From NCBI GenBank assembly GCA_034399355.1, contig JAXMMT010000037.1, forward strand, positions 1 to 64,000: 64,000 nt of DNA, given 5' to 3'. Positions within the stretch are counted from its first letter, which is position 1, and the number at the start of each line of letters is the position of its first letter. Under the pieces are notes generated by a model. That model was not told the origin of the DNA. It searched no databases and saw only the letters and a program-made list of their open reading frames with translations. This stretch comes from UBA2279 sp034399355 (GTDB lineage Bacteria > Actinomycetota > Coriobacteriia > Anaerosomatales > Anaerosomataceae). Positions 55,250 through 63,139 of this stretch are shown here, piece after piece. The translations under genes and the position numbers were made by a program.

Positions 55250-57001
55250 TCACACGATGACGCGCACGATCTCCTCCATCGATGTTGCCCCCATACGGAC
55301 CTTTTCTAATCCGTCTTCTTTGAGTGTCAACATACCCTGCTCGACGGCGACCGCCTTGATCTCCTCGGCAGTGGCCTCTTTCACCGTCAAATCGCCGATC
55401 TCTTCGCTCATAAGCATGACTTCATGGACACCGGTCCGCCCGCGGTACCCCGTGCCCCCACACTTCTTACAGCCGCCCGGCTTGTAGAGCTTCTCGGGAA
55501 GATTATCCTCGTTGAAGCCGGCGTCGATGAGTGCCTGGCGCTCGGGCGTGTACTCGATCTTGCAGTCAGAGCACAGCGTGCGCGCCAGACGTTGCGCGAG
55601 CACGCAGTCGACCGCCGAGGCCACCAGGAAGGGCTCGACACCCATTTCGGTCAATCGAGTGATCGTGCCGGCGGCGTCGTTCGTGTGAAGCGTGGACAGC
55701 ACAAGGTGCCCGGTGAGGGCGGACTCGATGGCGATCTTCGCCGTCTCCTGGTCACGGATCTCGCCTACCAAGATCACGTCCGGCGAGCAGCGCAGGAACG
55801 AACGCAGCGCGCGCGCGAACGTGAGACCCGCCTTCACGTTGGTCTGTATCTGGTTCACTCCGGGAAGACGATACTCGACCGGGTCCTCGACGGTGATGAT
55901 GTGTTTGGAGGGATCATTCAGCACGTTGACGGCGCCATAGAGTGTTGTGGACTTGCCGGAACCCGTCGGTCCCGTGACGAGGATGGTGCCATACGGCTTG
56001 CGGAATGACGACTCGAAGCGCTCCAGGGAGGACGGCAGAAACCCTAGGTCCTGGAGGCGCAGCATGATGCTGTCCTTGCGCAGGATACGTAAAACGACGC
56101 GCTCGCCGTACACCGTAGGAAGCGTGGATACACGGAAGTCCAGGTTGTGCCCGCCGACCGTAAGCGCAGTGTGGCCGTCTTGGGGCTTACGCGTCTCGGC
56201 GATGTCCATGTCTGACATGATCTTGAAACGGCTGATGATCGCCTGTTGCGTGCTCTTGGGACTACGCATCACCTCATGAAGGACGCCGTCCACGCGGTAC
56301 CTCACGCGCAGGTCCTTCTCTTGCGGTTCGATGTGGATGTCACTCGCACGATCGGAAACGGCCTTGTTGATGATGTAGTTGACCAGCTTGACGATCGGGG
56401 CCTCGTCGGAGACCTCGTGGAGCGACTCGAGGTCTGTACCCTCAGTCTCACCTCCATCAAGGAAGTCCGTGTCAACGTGCTGGGCCACCTTGTAGTAGTC
56501 CTCGATAGCCGCGAGGATCGCTTCCTCGGTGGAGATGGCCGGACGGATCTCGTAGCCCGTTATGATTCTCAGGTCGTCCAGCGCAAGGACGTTCTGAGGG
56601 TCGGCCATGGCGATGACCAAGTGATTATCCTGGTCGATCTCGACGGGCATGAGCACGTAGCGGATGGCCAGCTCGCGTGGCACGATGGCGACCGCGTTGG
56701 CGTCCGGGCTCTTCTCGGAGAAATCGATATACGGAATGCCGATCTGGCGCGCCATGACTGAGAGAATGTCACCCTGGGTCGTATAGCCAAGATCGACCAG
56801 CACTCGACCGAGGGGATGGCTCGTCGTCTTGTGAATCTCGAGCGCGTCGTTGAGCTGGCGTTCGGTGATGACACCGGCCCGCATCAGCAACTGACCGAGT
56901 CTCTGGCCCACTTCAGCCAACGAATACAGCTCCTCAGGATGTGACGGCTCGAGCGCATGCGGCATGCGCCCCAATGGTACGACAAGTGCACGAATCGACA
57001 C
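55250..57001 (-). CDS. pilB: Type IV pilus extension ATPase PilB, second copy
   Basis: Hexameric motor of 583 residues that drives pilus polymerisation. The N-terminal MshEN domain has two tandem motifs: one begins RLGQLLMRAGVIT, and after a 5-residue spacer the next begins PLGRVLVDLGY and keeps the final Gln. This is close to the known cyclic-di-GMP-binding pattern. The ATPase core has GPTGSGKSTTLYGAV, DVILVGEIRDQET, HLVLSTLHTNDA and zinc-binding CSDC with CKKC. The GTG at 57001 lies 14 bp after the GTPase gene; an ATG at 56965 is an alternative. Confidence 0.94.
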   Translation of the reverse strand: MSIRALVVPLGRMPHALEPSHPEELYSLAEVGQRLGQLLMRAGVITERQLNDALEIHKTTSHPLGRVLVDLGYTTQGDILSVMARQIGIPYIDFSEKSPDANAVAIVPRELAIRYVLMPVEIDQDNHLVIAMADPQNVLALDDLRIITGYEIRPAISTEEAILAAIEDYYKVAQHVDTDFLDGGETEGTDLESLHEVSDEAPIVKLVNYIINKAVSDRASDIHIEPQEKDLRVRYRVDGVLHEVMRSPKSTQQAIISRFKIMSDMDIAETRKPQDGHTALTVGGHNLDFRVSTLPTVYGERVVLRILRKDSIMLRLQDLGFLPSSLERFESSFRKPYGTILVTGPTGSGKSTTLYGAVNVLNDPSKHIITVEDPVEYRLPGVNQIQTNVKAGLTFARALRSFLRCSPDVILVGEIRDQETAKIAIESALTGHLVLSTLHTNDAAGTITRLTEMGVEPFLVASAVDCVLAQRLARTLCSDCKIEYTPERQALIDAGFNEDNLPEKLYKPGGCKKCGGTGYRGRTGVHEVMLMSEEIGDLTVKEATAEEIKAVAVEQGMLTLKEDGLEKVRMGATSMEEIVRVIV

Positions 57002-57015
57002 TATAGCGGGACATA

Positions 57016-57543
57016 TCAGCCCATACTGTCCAAGACCTCATACAGAAGGCCGAGCAGAACCGCCTTCACACTGTCTTTCTTGCACGCATCGCATGGCAGC
57101 AGCGGAACGCTGTCAGCGAGGGAGAGCCGAGCACGAATGTCGTTCAGGGAGGTCATATCTCCCTCTTCGACCCTGTTCGCCGCAACGACGAATGGGACAT
57201 CAGGTGTGCTCGTGAAAAACTCGACCATCAAGGTTGCGTCGCTGATTGATTCCTGGCTCTCGGCATCAACGAGAAGCACGAAGCCCAACATTCCTTCAGA
57301 CAACGTCTCCCATATGGCCGAGGATTGCTCCTGCCCGGGCGTACCGAACAGATACAGCACCACGTCATCGGAGACCGTGATGCGGCCGAAGTCCATGGCT
57401 ACGGTAGTCTCGCCGCCACCTTCGCCGGAAACGTCACTCACCTGGCGCTCCGTCGAGAGCACGGTAATCTCACTGACTGACTTGATGAACGTCGTTTTCC
57501 CGACGTTGAGCGGACCAGTCACAACAATTTTCACAGACTGCAC
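57016..57543 (-). CDS. Small Ras-like GTPase (COG2229/MglA-like family)
   Basis: A 175-residue single-domain GTPase. G1 is GPLNVGKTTF (about residues 9-18); G3 is LYLFGTPGQEQ, typical of the bacterial family in conservons and beside MglA. The expected NKxD of G4 is replaced by NRVE (AANRVEEGD), so guanine specificity may be altered. G5 would be CDACKKDS. GTG at 57543 has GGAG 7 nt upstream. Family relatives set pilus polarity in Myxococcus. No roadblock/MglB gene, the usual GAP partner, is present. Confidence 0.85.
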   Translation of the reverse strand: MQSVKIVVTGPLNVGKTTFIKSVSEITVLSTERQVSDVSGEGGGETTVAMDFGRITVSDDVVLYLFGTPGQEQSSAIWETLSEGMLGFVLLVDAESQESISDATLMVEFFTSTPDVPFVVAANRVEEGDMTSLNDIRARLSLADSVPLLPCDACKKDSVKAVLLGLLYEVLDSMG

Positions 57544-57559
57544 GAGCGAGCTCCGTCTC

Positions 57560-58543
57560 CTAGAGTTTCTCGATACCCTCGATAATCTGCATGACCAGGC
57601 TTCGGTCAACGCTGGAGTCACGATACAGAACCGTGCCCTCACCTGGCTCCTGCGGCTTGAGATCGAATCCCGGCTCTGGTTCCGGCTCGGGCTCGGGCTC
57701 GAACTCGGAAGTCACTGCTATCTCCTCGGGCAACTCTCCCAGGCCAAGCGCACGCAAGTCGGCCGCAAGGTCACGAATCGGGACATGCCTCTCCGCCGGC
57801 TCACTGTACGCGACCTCGGCTTCTTCTTCTGATGCAACCTCGATAAGACCAGCCGAGAGAAGACCATACACGGTACGTGCGACATCAAAATCGGCGAGGT
57901 TCGTCTCGCGGGCCAGCTCAGCGCTACTGCGCTTACCATCAACGAGCAGCAACAAGCTCCACTCGGTGGGCTTGAGCGAAATCTCGAAGGTTCCCGTACC
58001 TGGAGCCGTGGCCATCTTGAAGACCATCTCCTTCGACGCGACCTTCTTCTTGATGCGGTCCCACTCATCGAGGCGACGGCTGCCCTCCATCACGATGTTC
58101 TCCGTGGAGACCGACAGACCGATGTCCGTGTGAACCACATCCGGCAGCTGTTCGAAATCAAACTCGCCTGCGTCCCACCTCATGAGGTCGAAGAGGGTGT
58201 CCTGTATCTGCTCCCGGACGAACGCTTCTAAGACCTTCTCGGTGGTGTAGCCCTCGTCGACCAGGATCTGACCAAGGCTTCGGCCATCGGACGACTCAGA
58301 CTTCTGGATCTCGAGAGTCCGCGCAAGGGCGCTGGGCGTGATCTTCTGCGCGGTGACCATGCGCTGACCGAGCGGCTCGCCCTGCCGGTTCGACTGCGCG
58401 AAGAACACGTCGCCGTCGCGGAACCATATCGAACCTTCGGCACCGGCGTTTCGGATGCGCAGCACACCCGTCTTCCGGCTGAGCTGCACCAGCTGGAAGA
58501 CGTCGGAGAGACTGAAATCTCGTAAGTTGCCGCGCAATCCCAT
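57560..58543 (-). CDS. PATAN (DUF4388) domain protein with MshEN-like repeat
   Basis: A 327-residue cytoplasmic protein. Residues about 1-56 form a PATAN/DUF4388 domain (LRDFSLSDVFQLVQLSRKTG, IWFRDGDVFFAQ). Residues 57-80 and 89-112 repeat the MshEN pattern (PLGQ...ITxxxLxxxLxxQ; SLGQILVDEGYTT...Q), matching the PilB N-termini. A winged-helix-like stretch (LLLVDGKRSSAELARE) follows, then a (Glu-Pro)5 run encoded by a 30-bp hexamer-like repeat (57671-57700). PATAN regulators of cyanobacteria bind PilB1; a similar role is inferred. It lies between pilB and the GTPase gene, 16 bp from the latter's start. Confidence 0.85.
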   Translation of the reverse strand: MGLRGNLRDFSLSDVFQLVQLSRKTGVLRIRNAGAEGSIWFRDGDVFFAQSNRQGEPLGQRMVTAQKITPSALARTLEIQKSESSDGRSLGQILVDEGYTTEKVLEAFVREQIQDTLFDLMRWDAGEFDFEQLPDVVHTDIGLSVSTENIVMEGSRRLDEWDRIKKKVASKEMVFKMATAPGTGTFEISLKPTEWSLLLLVDGKRSSAELARETNLADFDVARTVYGLLSAGLIEVASEEEAEVAYSEPAERHVPIRDLAADLRALGLGELPEEIAVTSEFEPEPEPEPEPGFDLKPQEPGEGTVLYRDSSVDRSLVMQIIEGIEKL

Positions 58544-58603
58544 CGACGCTCGCCGTTACCCTTCCGAGAAGAGAGCGTGCCTAGTTTCTCACGTCGAAAA
58601 ACA

Positions 58604-60277
58604 TCACACGACGACGCGCATGATCTCTTCAATCGATGTCGTTCCCTGGAGGACTTTGGCGAAACCATCCTCCCGCAGGGTTTTCATCCCTTCGCTGACG
58701 GCGATGCGTTTCAGCACATCGCCCGACGCATGGTTCACGGCTGCACGCTCGATCTCCTCGGACACCGTCATGACTTCATGAATACCCATCCGCCCCTTGT
58801 AGCCGATTCCGGAGCACCGCTTGCATCCGACCGCGCGATACAGTGTCGGAGGTTTGCCCGGCTCAAATGGGAAGCCTATACGTTCGAGCGATGCTTCGTC
58901 AGGCGTGTATGCCTCTTTGCACTCAGTGCACAGACGACGGGCAAGACGCTGTGCGAGCACGCAGTTGATGGCCGAGGCTGACAGGAACGGCTCGATGCCC
59001 ATCTCGGTGAGACGTGTGATTGCCGCGGGAGCGTCATTCGTGTGAAGCGTGGAGAGAACGAGGTGCCCGGTCAGCGCCGCTTCGATGGCGATCGTGCCAG
59101 TCTCCTTGTCACGGATCTCGCCGATCATGACCACATCGGGGTCCTGACGAAGAATCGAGCGAAGCGCCGTAGCGAACGTGAGACCCGCTTTCTCGTGCAC
59201 CTGCACCTGCGAGAGACCCTCGAGGCGGTACTCGACCGGATCCTCGACCGTGATGAGGTTGACCGTCGGCGAAGTGGTGCGGTTGATCGCCGCGTACAGC
59301 GTCGTGGACTTACCTGAGCCGGTAGGCCCGGTGACGAGAATGGCTCCGTAGGGCTTCGACAGCGCGTCGAGGAGTCTAGACAACGGGTTTTCGAGAAAGC
59401 CGAGGTCTTCGAGCGACATCATGATCGAATCGCGCCGCAACAGTCGCATGACCGACATCTCGCCCTGCACTGTGGGCAGCACCGCGACACGGAAGTCGAC
59501 CGCCTTGCCGTCCAATACGACGCCGAACCGACCGTCCTGAGGGACGCGCTTCTCGGCGATATCCATACCGGAAGCAATCTTGATGCGACTGATCAGCTGG
59601 CGGTGCAGCCTCTTCGGACTACGCACGACCTCCTGGCAGACACCATCGATGCGGTACCGGACACGCAGGTCGTTCTCGAGAGGCTCGATGAAAATGTCGC
59701 CCGCGCCCTGCCGGATCGCCTCGGTGATGACGAGATTCATCAGCTTGGCGACCGGCGCCTCTTCGTCAGCCGCGGCATCGGCGTCCTCGGCCTCTTCAGT
59801 GCTGGAGGCCTCCCCAAGATCGCCGACCATGTCATTGACGTTCGCGTTCATCGTAGCGAACTTGTCGAGAGCTGCCATGAGATCGCTCTCGGTGGCGACA
59901 ACGGGTCTGATCTCGTACCCCGTGACGATCCGCAAGTCGTCGATCGCGAATATGTTGGCCGGATCCGCCATTGCGACGACCAACTCATCGTCTTTGATAT
60001 CGATCGGCAGTACCTGATGGCGCCGGGCAAGATCGATGGCGAGCAGAGTAGCTGCCGCAGGATCGATCTCGTAGACACTGAGGTCGACGAAGGCCAGCTC
60101 CATGCTCTCCGCCACAACTTGAGCGATACTCTGTTCGGTCGCAATCCCCTGGTCCACCAACACCGCAGTGAGTGAGCGACCTTTGGCTTCAGCAAGGGCC
60201 GACGTCATCTGGTCCTCCGTGAGCACCCCGGCCTGAACGAGCACTTTGCCGAGGCGCTTGCCCGACGCGGCGCTCAC
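58604..60277 (-). CDS. pilB: Type IV pilus extension ATPase PilB, first copy
   Basis: A 557-residue extension motor. Core motifs are intact: GPTGSGKSTTLYAAI, VEDPVEYRLEG, DVVMIGEIRDKET, HLVLSTLHTNDA and zinc-binding CTEC with CKRC. The N-terminal MshEN domain is less complete than in the other copy: the first motif RLGKVLVQAGVLT ends in Ala instead of Gln, and the second reads SLTAVLVDQGI, losing the Gly of RLG. The GTG at 60277 overlaps the aroE stop by 4 bp (GTGA), an unexpected coupling of a metabolic gene with a motor. Confidence 0.94.
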   Translation of the reverse strand: MSAASGKRLGKVLVQAGVLTEDQMTSALAEAKGRSLTAVLVDQGIATEQSIAQVVAESMELAFVDLSVYEIDPAAATLLAIDLARRHQVLPIDIKDDELVVAMADPANIFAIDDLRIVTGYEIRPVVATESDLMAALDKFATMNANVNDMVGDLGEASSTEEAEDADAAADEEAPVAKLMNLVITEAIRQGAGDIFIEPLENDLRVRYRIDGVCQEVVRSPKRLHRQLISRIKIASGMDIAEKRVPQDGRFGVVLDGKAVDFRVAVLPTVQGEMSVMRLLRRDSIMMSLEDLGFLENPLSRLLDALSKPYGAILVTGPTGSGKSTTLYAAINRTTSPTVNLITVEDPVEYRLEGLSQVQVHEKAGLTFATALRSILRQDPDVVMIGEIRDKETGTIAIEAALTGHLVLSTLHTNDAPAAITRLTEMGIEPFLSASAINCVLAQRLARRLCTECKEAYTPDEASLERIGFPFEPGKPPTLYRAVGCKRCSGIGYKGRMGIHEVMTVSEEIERAAVNHASGDVLKRIAVSEGMKTLREDGFAKVLQGTTSIEEIMRVVV

Positions 60278-61170
60278 GTACCGTCACTCTCCTCGGCCCG
60301 AATCTGTGCAAGCGCTCTCTCAGCAACAGCGCGCATGACAGCTCGCGGAGTACGGATCTGCACCGATTCCGTCCATATATCGACAGCAAGCGCGCCCTGC
60401 GCGACAAGCATGCCGAGTCCTCCGATCGCCTTCGCGCCTGCATTACGCGCACCTGCCAGTAACACGGTGTCAGCACTCGTGTAGGTCATGTCGTAGACAA
60501 CCTGATTCGCCGACAACCATTCGACCGGCACCGGGCTCGAGCCGGCAGCGATCATGCCAATCGAAGTCGCATTCACGATCAGGTCTGCGGCGCGTATCGC
60601 TTCCTCAGCATCAGGACCGAGCGTCACCGCCGCCACCTGAACGCCACGGAGGTAGTCCTGCACACGGGCGAGCATTTGGTCCGCCTTATCAATGTCGCGA
60701 CCGGCAATGGTGAGATGCGATGCCTTGCCGAGCACGAAACCGACCATCGCGGCGCCAGCAGCTCCCCCGGTGCCGACAATGACGACGCGCCGTCCTTCGG
60801 GCTCGAAGCCGGCTTCCTCGGCCAGTGACTCTAAAAGCCCACGCCCGTCGGTGTTGTAGCCGATAAGGCGGCCATCAGCGCAATGCACGGTATTCACCGC
60901 ACCGGCCATCTGCGCGAACATCGCGACCTCATCACAGAGGTCGAGCATCGCCTGCTTGTACGGCATGGTCACATTGAACCCCACGCAGGGAAGTGTGCGT
61001 AAAGCACTGACCACGCGCAGGAGTGCACTTTGGTCCGGAACCGGCAGCGGCACGTAGACCCAGTTGAGTTCAAGGCTCTCGTAGACGGCGTTGTGCATCG
61101 CCGGCGACAGCGTGTGCTCGATGGGCCACCCGATCACTCCGGCAAACTTGGTCTTTCCATCTATTCGCAT
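60274..61170 (-). CDS. aroE: Shikimate dehydrogenase
   Basis: NADPH-dependent reduction of 3-dehydroshikimate. The 298 residues begin MRIDGKTKFAGVIGWPIEHTLSPAMHNAV; NVTMPYKQAML carries the catalytic Lys, YNTDGRGLLESL the Asp, and VIVGTGGAAGAAM the NADP site. The ATG at 61170 has GAGGG 7 nt upstream and overlaps the YqeG gene by 10 bp. The other aro genes lie at 41.2-44.4 kb, beyond the pilus locus. Confidence 0.96.
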   Translation of the reverse strand: MRIDGKTKFAGVIGWPIEHTLSPAMHNAVYESLELNWVYVPLPVPDQSALLRVVSALRTLPCVGFNVTMPYKQAMLDLCDEVAMFAQMAGAVNTVHCADGRLIGYNTDGRGLLESLAEEAGFEPEGRRVVIVGTGGAAGAAMVGFVLGKASHLTIAGRDIDKADQMLARVQDYLRGVQVAAVTLGPDAEEAIRAADLIVNATSIGMIAAGSSPVPVEWLSANQVVYDMTYTSADTVLLAGARNAGAKAIGGLGMLVAQGALAVDIWTESVQIRTPRAVMRAVAERALAQIRAEESDGT

Positions 61171-61682
61171 GTCGCATCCCTCGAAGATGTGGCACCTCTC
61201 GCGATCTTGTTCTTCATTATCCTCGCCTCGACCCTTCGCAGCAAAAGCGTGTGCGGCAGATCGGCTTGCGAGAGCGGGTCGACCATGATGGTGGTCGCGC
61301 CCATCAGATTGCCACCGACGACATCCGTGAAGATCTGATCGCCGATGACGGCACACTGGCGCGGCTGAACATCGATCGTTCGCATCGCCCTGATGAACGC
61401 GAAGGGTAGTGGCTTCACCGCCTTGGCCACCAGAGGCAGGCCCAGCTCCACCGCGACTTCACGGACGCGCTCGTGCCAGTTGTTCGACACCAGACACACC
61501 CGAAAGCGCCGGCAGGTCGAAGCGATCCACGCCAGCACCTCATCGGGAACGACACTCGTATCACGCGGCAGAAGCGTGTTGTCCAAGTCGATGAGCAGGC
61601 CTCGAATCCCACAGGACTCGAGCGCATCAAGATCGATGTCACGTACGCCGGCGAGTCGATGTGCTGGTCTCAGGAGCGTCAT
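61161..61682 (-). CDS. YqeG family HAD-type phosphatase
   Basis: A 173-residue HAD-IIIA hydrolase of the YqeG family. Motif I LLIDLDNTLLPRD (nucleophile and acid Asp), motif II VCLVSNNWHE, motif III lysine in AKAVKPLPFAF and motif IV VIGDQIFTDVVGGN. Members dephosphorylate phosphatidylglycerophosphate in plants and are linked to ribosome-associated GTPases by gene order in Firmicutes. The substrate here is unknown. It is directly upstream of aroE, as in Bacillus and Clostridia. Confidence 0.92.
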   Translation of the reverse strand: MTLLRPAHRLAGVRDIDLDALESCGIRGLLIDLDNTLLPRDTSVVPDEVLAWIASTCRRFRVCLVSNNWHERVREVAVELGLPLVAKAVKPLPFAFIRAMRTIDVQPRQCAVIGDQIFTDVVGGNLMGATTIMVDPLSQADLPHTLLLRRVEARIMKNKIARGATSSRDATCE

Positions 61683-61706
61683 CAGGTCCTTTCGCGCTGC
61701 GTAGGC

Positions 61707-62405
61707 CTAGTGGTCTGGCTTGCCGTCACCATCGTGGTCATGTGAACCGGGTGGCAGTGAGTCCCCGAGTTCTATGTCGATGCGCTCGATCTCCGCGTCC
61801 ACCTGCGCCGCTCGGACTTCGTCCCCCGACAGCCGCATAATCGAGCCAATGATTGCATAGGAGTCGTGCTCCTCGAAACCGTCCCGCCACTCCATGTCAG
61901 GGTGCATTGCGATAATCGCTTGCTCATGGGCGGCCGGAAGGTCCTCTCCCCAGATCTGGAGCATCTGTGCGTAACTGGTGCGGAGCAGCCCGGACTCCGG
62001 GTTCGCCTCGGCTCCCTTGCGAGCCAGCGCTATGCCCTCGGCCACATGATCGTTTGACGCGACGATCCAGGCCCCGACGTAGTATCCATCAATGAACCGA
62101 GGATCAAGGGTGACCACTGCGTTGATCGTGGGCACCATGTAGGTCATGTCCCGAAAAGCGACACCTGAGTAGTAGCCGTGCAAGATGGGGTCGAGGCGAT
62201 TCCAGAGCACAGCCGCAGCATACGTACGGAAACCGCTGAGATAAGCAAAGCCGGCACGTTCGATGGCGTCGGTCGTTGCCGAGCCGCTTGCCTGCGGCTC
62301 TGCGTGATCGGCGAGCGCCTGACCGCCGAGCGCGAGCGTGAGGAACAGCACCACCAGGACGATCACCCTGCGTGCGGGCACTCCCGAACGAGTGGACACT
62401 CGCAT
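61707..62405 (-). CDS. Secreted or anchored TPR-like protein with a DxDGDG tail
   Basis: A 232-residue protein with an N-terminal signal or anchor helix (about 13-32, RVIVLVVLFLTLALGGQALA), then helical pairs that look like TPR repeats (FIDGYYVGAWIVASNDHVAE, LARKGAEANPESGLLRTSYA). The C-terminus ends HDHDGDGKPDH, a thrombospondin-type-3/EF-hand-like calcium motif. I recognise no named family. The ATG overlaps the permease stop (TGATG), with AAGGGA 6 nt upstream; co-translation suggests it works with the ABC exporter. Confidence 0.7.
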   Translation of the reverse strand: MRVSTRSGVPARRVIVLVVLFLTLALGGQALADHAEPQASGSATTDAIERAGFAYLSGFRTYAAAVLWNRLDPILHGYYSGVAFRDMTYMVPTINAVVTLDPRFIDGYYVGAWIVASNDHVAEGIALARKGAEANPESGLLRTSYAQMLQIWGEDLPAAHEQAIIAMHPDMEWRDGFEEHDSYAIIGSIMRLSGDEVRAAQVDAEIERIDIELGDSLPPGSHDHDGDGKPDH

Positions 62406-63139
62406 CACAGGTCCCTTCGACCGATCAGAAGCACCGCGGCCAACAGGGCCAGCCCCGTGAAACCGACGAACACCGCGAACATGCTGGCCACGGCCAACAG
62501 CGAGACGCCGTCGCCGTATGCGACTGGCAACATGATGTTGAAGGCGTCCAGTGACGGATAGAAGTAGCCGAGTTCAGCCGCACCCAACCCACCCACGAGC
62601 GTCGACTTCGAGTGTCCGATGAACAGGATCGCGAGGGTGGCTACTACCACGACAACGGGACCCATGAGCGTGGAGATGGCCACCGCGATCGCCACGATGA
62701 CGCCCGTTTCAAGCAGTATGGACAACGCGCCCAGCCACAGGACCCACATCGGATCGCCGTAGGACAGAACCGCCACCACCTGGATGACCACCGTGAATGC
62801 GGCTATCGTCCCCAACATCACTGCGGTAAGTCCGACCCACGTACCCAAGACGTATTCCCAGCGGGCCACCTGTTTCGCCAGGACCGAGTAGACTGTGCGA
62901 CGTTCGAACTCGGCAGGTAAACGGTTGGCAGCAAGCGCGAGCGCCAGGACGATCGCCGTGACGTACATCAGTGCGAGCGCTACTTCTCGGTAGACCTCGG
63001 CCTCGACACCCACACCGTAGTCCGGAAGTGACGGAATGGCCGCGGCGAGCACACCGGCGAAGAGTACGATGACGTACGGGACACGACGCCTGATGCTGTC
63101 GGTGACAACTGCGCGAGCGATGGACATCATGCGACTCAT
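62405..63139 (-). CDS. ABC-2 type transporter permease
   Basis: A 244-residue membrane protein with about six hydrophobic segments (SIRRRVPYVIVLFAGVLAA at the start, FERRTVYSVLAKQVARWEYV in the first cytoplasmic loop). This layout matches ABC-2 permeases of the gliding/NosY type. Its start overlaps the ATPase stop by 4 bp. With the ATPase it should form an exporter; the substrate is unknown. The loop motif VYSVLAKQVARWEYVLG is typical of permeases in which the C-terminal region forms six spans. Confidence 0.87.
   Translation of the reverse strand: MSRMMSIARAVVTDSIRRRVPYVIVLFAGVLAAAIPSLPDYGVGVEAEVYREVALALMYVTAIVLALALAANRLPAEFERRTVYSVLAKQVARWEYVLGTWVGLTAVMLGTIAAFTVVIQVVAVLSYGDPMWVLWLGALSILLETGVIVAIAVAISTLMGPVVVVVATLAILFIGHSKSTLVGGLGAAELGYFYPSLDAFNIMLPVAYGDGVSLLAVASMFAVFVGFTGLALLAAVLLIGRRDL

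Noticed and set aside
57671..57700. Tandem hexamer-like repeat as a phase-variation tract
   Set aside because: It only encodes five Glu-Pro pairs, with variant codons; slippage of six bases would not shift the frame.
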